Shown here piece after piece: positions 6,237 to 10,537 of a stretch of DNA of 10,537 nt (its first letter is position 1; every line of letters starts with the position of its first letter). The DNA comes from Atopobium sp. UBA6362 (GTDB lineage: Bacteria; Actinomycetota; Coriobacteriia; Coriobacteriales; Atopobiaceae). Position numbers and translations under genes: made by a program. Under the pieces are notes generated by a model, which searched no databases, was not told where the DNA came from, and was given only the letters and a program-made list of their open reading frames with translations. The stretch covers positions 995 through 11,531 of the forward strand of contig DJRK01000045.1 of NCBI GenBank assembly GCA_002440065.1. Direction: 5' to 3'.

Positions 6237-7774
6237 TGGCGGGCATAGGCTTTGAGCTCAAGCGGCTCTTTAGCAAGAAGGGCATCCTCTCCACGATGCG
6301 TGCCTACGGCTACGCGGGCATCGTCTGCACGGGGCCCATGCTCCTGGGCGTCCTTCTCCAGCTCGGCATCCTCGTCTTGTGCGGGGCGTGGGGCGTCGCC
6401 CGCGCCGAGCAGGACCTCCTCGTGTGCATGGTCACCTACACGCTCCTCGCGTCGCCCACCCTCACGAGCTTCTTCTCGATGCCGCTCACGCGCTTCCTCG
6501 CCGACATGATCTACAGCGAGGAGCCCGAGCGAATCTTACCGTCCTTCTGGGGGAGCTCGAGCCTGATGCTCGCGATCGGCTCGGTACTCTACGGCGTCTT
6601 CCTGCTCTTCTCGGGGGCGACGCTTGCCCAGGGGCTCCTGTGCCTGTGGCTCTTCGACGTCATGGTCGTGAACTGGAACGCGATGAGCTACCTCACGGCG
6701 ATCAAGGACTACCGCTCCATCCTCTATTCGTTCCTGTGCGCGATCGGGGTGGCGCTTATCGTGGGCGTTCTCGCGCTCTGGCTCGGGGCGCCCGCCGTCG
6801 AGGGGCTGCTGCTCGCCATATCCGTCGGCTACGGGGCCATGCTCGTGTGGGACGTGGTGCTGCTCCACCGCTACTTCCCGCAGTCGGGCTCCACGCCGTG
6901 GCTGTGGCTCAAGTGGGTCGACGAGTTCTTCCCCCTGGCCTTGACGGGCCTCTTCACGAACCTCGGCCTCTTCGCGCACCTGGTCGTTATCTGGGCGGGG
7001 CCCATCGGCATCGAGGTCAAGGGCCTCTTCTACGGCGCGCCCTACTACGACGTGCCCGCCCTCATCGCCTTTCTCACCATCCTGGGGACCACGGTGAACT
7101 TCGTCGTCTCGGTCGAGGTGAACTTCTACCCCAAGTACCGCGCGTACTACGGGCTCTTCAACGACGGCGGCGTCGTGGGGGACATCGTGGCCGCCGAGGA
7201 GGAGATGCTCGACGTCCTCAACCGCGAGCTGCGCTTCTGCGCGATCAAGCAGCTCTTCGTGACGGGCGCCGCCATCTCGCTCGAGACGACGGTCCTGGAT
7301 GCCCTGCCCCTGGGGTTCAACAACCTCATGCACGGCTACTTCCGTGCCCTGTGCGTGGGCTACGGGCTCTATGCCGTGGGCAACACGATCCTGCTCATCC
7401 TGCTCTACTTCGCCGACTACGAGGGCGCGGTCAAGGTGAGCGGCGCCTTCGCCCTCGTGGCCTCAGGGCTCACCGCCGCGTCGCTCCTCTTCCCCGAGAC
7501 CTTCTACGGGTTCGGCTTCATCCTGGGTGCGGCCGCCTTCTTCCTTGTCGCGCTCGTGCGGCTCGACCGCTTCACGTCGAACCTCCCGTACCGCATCCTC
7601 TCGCGGCAGCCCATTGTGGCCGAGGACAAGTCGGGCCGCTTCGCCAGGCTCGGCCTCGCGCTCGATCGCGCGCAGAGGGACCTCGACGCCCGCTACCCGC
7701 GCGACCCGCGCTGGCCCATCGAGCGCGCCGCCTACCGCCTCTTCCAGAAGAAGGGATCTTCCCATGAGAATTAG
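6236..7774 (+). CDS. pelG: PelG, polytopic membrane transporter of the Pel system
   Basis: The start ATG shares its A with the pelF stop (TGATG), giving 512 residues. The opening M-A-G-I-G-F-E-L-K-R-L-F is the PelG signature, and about twelve hydrophobic segments follow between residues 20 and 442, as in polysaccharide flippase-like proteins of the MOP superfamily. Charged loops such as Y-S-E-E-P-E-R-I-L-P and K-Y-R-A-Y-Y-G-L-F are family-like. PelG moves the nascent polymer made by PelF across the cytoplasmic membrane and forms a complex with PelD and PelE. Residues about 442-512 form a soluble, charged C-terminal tail (R-L-D-R-F-T-S-N-L-P onwards), making the protein about 55 residues longer than the Pseudomonas one. 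The 3' end overlaps the CotH-like gene by 11 bases. Confidence 0.94.
   Translation: MAGIGFELKRLFSKKGILSTMRAYGYAGIVCTGPMLLGVLLQLGILVLCGAWGVARAEQDLLVCMVTYTLLASPTLTSFFSMPLTRFLADMIYSEEPERILPSFWGSSSLMLAIGSVLYGVFLLFSGATLAQGLLCLWLFDVMVVNWNAMSYLTAIKDYRSILYSFLCAIGVALIVGVLALWLGAPAVEGLLLAISVGYGAMLVWDVVLLHRYFPQSGSTPWLWLKWVDEFFPLALTGLFTNLGLFAHLVVIWAGPIGIEVKGLFYGAPYYDVPALIAFLTILGTTVNFVVSVEVNFYPKYRAYYGLFNDGGVVGDIVAAEEEMLDVLNRELRFCAIKQLFVTGAAISLETTVLDALPLGFNNLMHGYFRALCVGYGLYAVGNTILLILLYFADYEGAVKVSGAFALVASGLTAASLLFPETFYGFGFILGAAAFFLVALVRLDRFTSNLPYRILSRQPIVAEDKSGRFARLGLALDRAQRDLDARYPRDPRWPIERAAYRLFQKKGSSHEN
7751..7755 (+). promoter_or_regulatory. Shine-Dalgarno deciding the start of the CotH-like gene
   Basis: AAGGG sits eight bases before the ATG at 7764, within the last codons of pelG. 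The alternative ATG at 7788 has no comparable purine run, so 7764 is preferred even though both starts keep the RR-containing signal peptide. Confidence 0.55.
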
Positions 7775-9548
7775 GACGTGCCCCAGCATGACCAGGCGAG
7801 ACGCCCTTCTCGGTGCCGTCGCCGCGGTCTCGACGGCGACCCTCGCCGCCTGCGGCTCCGGCGAGTCGGGGGAGGGCGACGCCTCCTCGTCCGAGGTCCA
7901 GAAGAAAGATGCCGGCTCCATCGACGACGTCCACCTGCGCGACAAGGACGACCTCTACACCGTCTACGACGACTCCGGCATCGTGACGATGTGGCTCACC
8001 GTCTCGCGCGGCAACCCCGCCGAGAACACCGACCACTCCTGGGCCGAGATAAACACCTACTCCGTCTACGACTACGCCGCCATGGGTGTCAAGCGCTACC
8101 AGGTCTGCGGCCTTTTGCAGGTAGGGGACGACGACGGCCCCTCGGCCTCCGAGGTCGGCTACGGCGCGCAGGCGCCCAACGCCACGGTGCAGGTCCGCGG
8201 CCAGACCTCGAGCCGCAACGCGCAGAAGAACTACAAGATCGAGCTCAAGAAGGGCAAAGGCACCTGGCGCTCGCAGCGAAGCATCGCCTTGAACAAGCAC
8301 ATGGGCGAGGGGATGCGCTTCCGCAACAAGCTCGCCTACGACCTTATCCGCGGCATCGACCAGATGATGGGGCTGCGCACGCAGTTCGTGCATCTCTACG
8401 TGAAGGACGAGACCGGGGGCGCGACCGAACCGGCCTTCGAGGACTACGGCATATACACGCAGGTCGAGCAGCTGAACAAGACCGCGCTCAAGGCCCACGG
8501 CCTCGATGCGAACGGGCAACTCTACAAGGTGAACGAGTTCGACTTCCAGCGCTACCCCGACATCATCAAGCTCGCCGACGACCCTGCCTACAACCTCGCC
8601 GAATTCGAGGGACTCCTTGAGGTCAAGGGCAGCTCGGACCACCAGAAGCTCATCGACATGCTCGACGAGCTCAACGACGAGAACCACGACATGGAGGACA
8701 TCCTCGCCAAGCGCTTCGACGTGGAGAACCTCACCTATTGGCTCGCCTTCCAGATGCTCACGGGCAACTGCGACACGCAGAACCGCAACTGCTACCTCTA
8801 CAGCCCCCTGAACTCCGACGTCTGGTATTTCCTGGACTGGGACAACGACGGCATGCTGCGCAAGTACGAGATGCAGCTCACCGGCTTTACCGACTACCAG
8901 AGCTGGGAGCGGGGCGTGAGCAACTACTGGATGAACCTGCTCTTTCGCCGCGCGCTTCTGTGCGAGAGCTTCCGGGACGCGCTCGACGAGGCCGTCGAGG
9001 ACGTGCGCTCGACCCTCGAGGACGGGCGGCTCCCACAGATGATCGGGCATTACCGGTCCGTGATCGAGGAACGGCTCTACGAGCTCCCCGACTCGCTGAA
9101 CATGCCCATCACCCACGACCAGTACGGGGCCGTCGCCGCGGCGATCCCCGACGAGCTGGAGGAGAACTACCGCTCCTACAAGGAGAGCCTCCAGAAGCCC
9201 ATGCCCTTCTTCATCGGCGTCCCCGTCGCCTCCGGCAGCCAGCTCAAGCTCAACTGGGACGCCTCCTACGACTTCCAGGGGCGCGACATCCGCTATACCG
9301 TGGAGCTCTCGAGCGACTACGCCTTTGGGACGCAGCTCTTCTCGCAGCAGGACGTCGTGATCCCCGAGGTCACGTGCGACCTGCCCGCCGCGGGCCAGTA
9401 CTTCGTGCGCGTGCGTGCCCGGACCGCCGACGGCGCCGAGCAGGACGCCTTCGACTACTACGTGACCGACGAAGGCAAGCATTACGGCATGAAGTGCTTC
9501 TACGTGGGTGCCGACGGCTCGATCGCGGAGGACACCTATGAGGAATAA
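7764..9548 (+). CDS. Tat-type lipoprotein with CotH kinase-like domain and Fn3-like C-terminus
   Basis: The 594-residue protein begins with a signal peptide holding a twin-arginine pattern (T-R-R-D-A-L-L, 10-16), a hydrophobic alanine-rich core, and lipobox L-A-A-C with Cys30. It is thus probably exported and lipid-anchored on the outside. The CotH fold is shown by R-G-Q-T-S-S-R-N (145-152) followed by K-N-Y-K-I-E-L-K-K, by G-N-C-D-T-Q-N-R-N-C-Y-L-Y (334-346), and by D-W-D-N-D-G (358-363). The last two match the conserved Asp/Asn metal and catalytic positions of CotH kinases. Residues about 478-575 look like a fibronectin type III domain (L-K-L-N-W-D, then Y-F-V-R-V-R-A). CotH proteins are atypical protein kinases, best known from spore coats. 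The substrate here is unknown; a cell-surface or matrix protein is plausible. The start overlaps pelG by 11 bases and the end overlaps the VTC gene by 11 bases, so co-expression is expected. Confidence 0.9.
   Translation: MRIRTCPSMTRRDALLGAVAAVSTATLAACGSGESGEGDASSSEVQKKDAGSIDDVHLRDKDDLYTVYDDSGIVTMWLTVSRGNPAENTDHSWAEINTYSVYDYAAMGVKRYQVCGLLQVGDDDGPSASEVGYGAQAPNATVQVRGQTSSRNAQKNYKIELKKGKGTWRSQRSIALNKHMGEGMRFRNKLAYDLIRGIDQMMGLRTQFVHLYVKDETGGATEPAFEDYGIYTQVEQLNKTALKAHGLDANGQLYKVNEFDFQRYPDIIKLADDPAYNLAEFEGLLEVKGSSDHQKLIDMLDELNDENHDMEDILAKRFDVENLTYWLAFQMLTGNCDTQNRNCYLYSPLNSDVWYFLDWDNDGMLRKYEMQLTGFTDYQSWERGVSNYWMNLLFRRALLCESFRDALDEAVEDVRSTLEDGRLPQMIGHYRSVIEERLYELPDSLNMPITHDQYGAVAAAIPDELEENYRSYKESLQKPMPFFIGVPVASGSQLKLNWDASYDFQGRDIRYTVELSSDYAFGTQLFSQQDVVIPEVTCDLPAAGQYFVRVRARTADGAEQDAFDYYVTDEGKHYGMKCFYVGADGSIAEDTYEE
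9527..9531 (+). promoter_or_regulatory. Shine-Dalgarno for the VTC-domain gene
   Basis: GGAGG lies six bases before the ATG at 9538 and inside the CotH-like gene. It fixes the start at 9538 and rejects the in-frame upstream ATG at 9508. Confidence 0.7.
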
Positions 9549-10368
9549 ACCACTGGTAGACGAGTCCGGGTCCGCCGTCGCCAGGATGGGCGCGGTCCTG
9601 CGCGGCTTCGTCCTGGGCCCTCCTGCGAAGAACGGCGTCGAGAAGTACCGCCACGAGCTCAAGTACCTCATCAACTACGGCGAGAAGGCCGCGCTCACCT
9701 GCCGCATGGCGCCCATCCTGAAGCTCGACCCCCACGCGACGTCGGGCGGCTACTGCATCAGGAGCCTCTACTTCGACGACTACTGGAACTCGGCCTACGA
9801 GGAGAAGGACGCGGGCGTGCTTCTTCGCAAGAAGTACCGCATCCGCATCTACGACTACTCGGACCGCGTGATCAAGCTCGAGCGCAAGAAGAAGTTCGGG
9901 CAGTGGATCCACAAGGAGGACGCCTCCCTCACGCGCGACGAGTTCTACCGGATCCTCGACGGCGACTACGGGTTCCTCCTCCGGAGCGACCAGCCGCTCT
10001 GTCGCGAGTTCTACACGGAGTGCGTCTCGAACGTCATGCGCCCCCGGGTCATCGTGGACTATGAGCGCGAGCCGTGGATCATGGACGCGGGCACGGTTCG
10101 CGTGACCTTCGACATGGGGATGCGCGCCGCGGTCCAGGGCTTCGACGTCTTCGACGAGAGCCTGCCGACGCTTCCCGTCATCGAGCCGGGCAAGCTCATC
10201 ATGGAGGTCAAGTTCACCGAGTTCCTGCCCCAGGTCGTGCGCGACCTCCTGCCGCCCAAGTCGAGCGAGATCACGTCCTTCTCCAAGTACGCCCTGTGCT
10301 ACGAGAAGACCGCCTACCTTCACGGTTTCGAGTATTGGAGCGACTCGTTCGCCCCAGAGAGGATGTAG
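9538..10368 (+). CDS. VTC-domain protein, polyphosphate polymerase-like
   Basis: The 276-residue protein has no signal peptide or membrane helix and should be cytosolic. It carries the VTC tunnel-fold hallmarks in order: K-Y-R-H-E-L-K-Y (36-43), I-R-S-L-Y-F-D-D, K-K-Y-R-I-R-I-Y-D (98-106) with basic residues that line the tunnel, V-I-K-L-E-R-K-K-K (111-119), R-P-R-V-I-V-D-Y-E-R-E, I-M-E-V-K-F (221-226) with the metal-binding glutamate E223, and S-K-Y (249-251). VTC domains in eukaryotic Vtc4 build polyphosphate from ATP inside a basic tunnel. Bacterial members of this short type are widespread but little studied. Placement between a surface CotH-like lipoprotein and a DUF4956 membrane protein suggests they act together. 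Whether it polymerises phosphate or only binds a triphosphate or polyphosphate cannot be read from sequence. Confidence 0.92.
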   Translation: MRNKPLVDESGSAVARMGAVLRGFVLGPPAKNGVEKYRHELKYLINYGEKAALTCRMAPILKLDPHATSGGYCIRSLYFDDYWNSAYEEKDAGVLLRKKYRIRIYDYSDRVIKLERKKKFGQWIHKEDASLTRDEFYRILDGDYGFLLRSDQPLCREFYTECVSNVMRPRVIVDYEREPWIMDAGTVRVTFDMGMRAAVQGFDVFDESLPTLPVIEPGKLIMEVKFTEFLPQVVRDLLPPKSSEITSFSKYALCYEKTAYLHGFEYWSDSFAPERM

Positions 10369-10371
10369 CCC

Positions 10372-10537
10372 ATGAGCACCAGCGACGTCATAAAGAAATC
10401 GGTCATCGAGGCCTTTGGCCAGGCCGACCCCGGAAAGATCGCCCTCGGGCTCATCGTCTCGCTCGTGATGGGGCTCCTCATCTATTGCGTCTACAAGCGC
10501 TTCTACACGGGCGTCGTCTACTCGCGCAGCTTCGCGG
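10372..10537 (+). CDS. DUF4956-type membrane protein (3' partial)
   Basis: The ATG at 10372 follows the VTC stop by three bases, with AGAGAGGA at 10356-10363 as ribosome site. Only 55 residues are in the window. They begin with M-S-T-S-D-V-I-K-K-S-V, then a hydrophobic helix at about 22-42, then V-Y-K-R-F-Y-T-G-V-V-Y-S-R-S-F. This opening is typical of DUF4956 proteins, which have a few N-terminal membrane helices and a conserved soluble C-terminus and are often found beside VTC and CotH genes. Function is unknown. The protein could link the cytosolic VTC enzyme to the membrane. The gene runs off the right edge. Confidence 0.85.
   Translation, partial: MSTSDVIKKSVIEAFGQADPGKIALGLIVSLVMGLLIYCVYKRFYTGVVYSRSFA

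Noticed and set aside
7527..7763. Upstream extension of the CotH-like frame
   Set aside because: Ser/Arg-rich shadow of pelG; would bury the RR signal peptide and lipobox internally.
7572..9674. Minus-strand open frame of 700 residues opposite the CotH-like gene
   Set aside because: Crosses three real genes and has repetitive V/E/L/G/H composition; antisense artefact of strong G/C third-position bias.
1..10537. Promoters, terminators, tRNA, CRISPR arrays, insertion sequences
   Set aside because: None seen. Genes abut or overlap throughout, leaving no intergenic room, and no repeat-spacer pattern or transposase motif was found. The operon promoter and terminator must lie outside the window.

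Overview
The window is one uninterrupted stretch of seven same-strand genes in high-GC DNA (roughly two thirds G+C by eye, strongly G/C in third codon positions). Adjacent genes overlap by 3 to 11 bases or, once, are 3 bases apart. There is no non-coding stretch long enough to hold a promoter, terminator or RNA gene, so this looks like the middle of a single operon whose beginning and end both lie outside the window.

The first five genes (1-7774) are a Gram-positive-type Pel exopolysaccharide operon in the order pelD-pelE-pelA(deacetylase)-pelF-pelG. PelD is a membrane-bound c-di-GMP receptor with an RxxD inhibitory site and a degenerate GGDEF motif. PelE is a membrane/TPR partner. PelA is here a membrane-anchored DUF2194/NodB-like deacetylase without the hydrolase half of the Pseudomonas protein. 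PelF is the GT4 glycosyltransferase, and PelG is the multi-spanning transporter. No pelB or pelC (outer-membrane export) is present, which fits a monoderm host. A high-GC Gram-positive is the best reading. A coriobacterium of the Olsenella/Atopobium/Collinsella kind is my guess from the feel of the sequence and is not proven.

The second block (7764-10537) is a tightly coupled trio: a Tat-type lipoprotein with a CotH kinase-like domain and an Fn3-like C-terminus, a VTC-domain (polyphosphate polymerase-like) protein, and the start of a DUF4956 membrane protein cut by the right edge. Its first gene overlaps pelG, so the two blocks should be co-transcribed. A reasonable inference is a cell-surface phosphorylation or polyphosphate module working together with c-di-GMP-controlled polysaccharide secretion.

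The left edge is anomalous. The reading frame of pelD begins with about 36 residues that read as a phage BRO-N/antirepressor domain. These join in frame, near base 111, to the C-terminal half of an SDR/NAD-epimerase domain, which itself leads into PelD. The front half of the SDR domain, with the NAD-binding and catalytic motifs, is missing. This is either a real recombination event or, more likely, an assembly chimera at a contig end.
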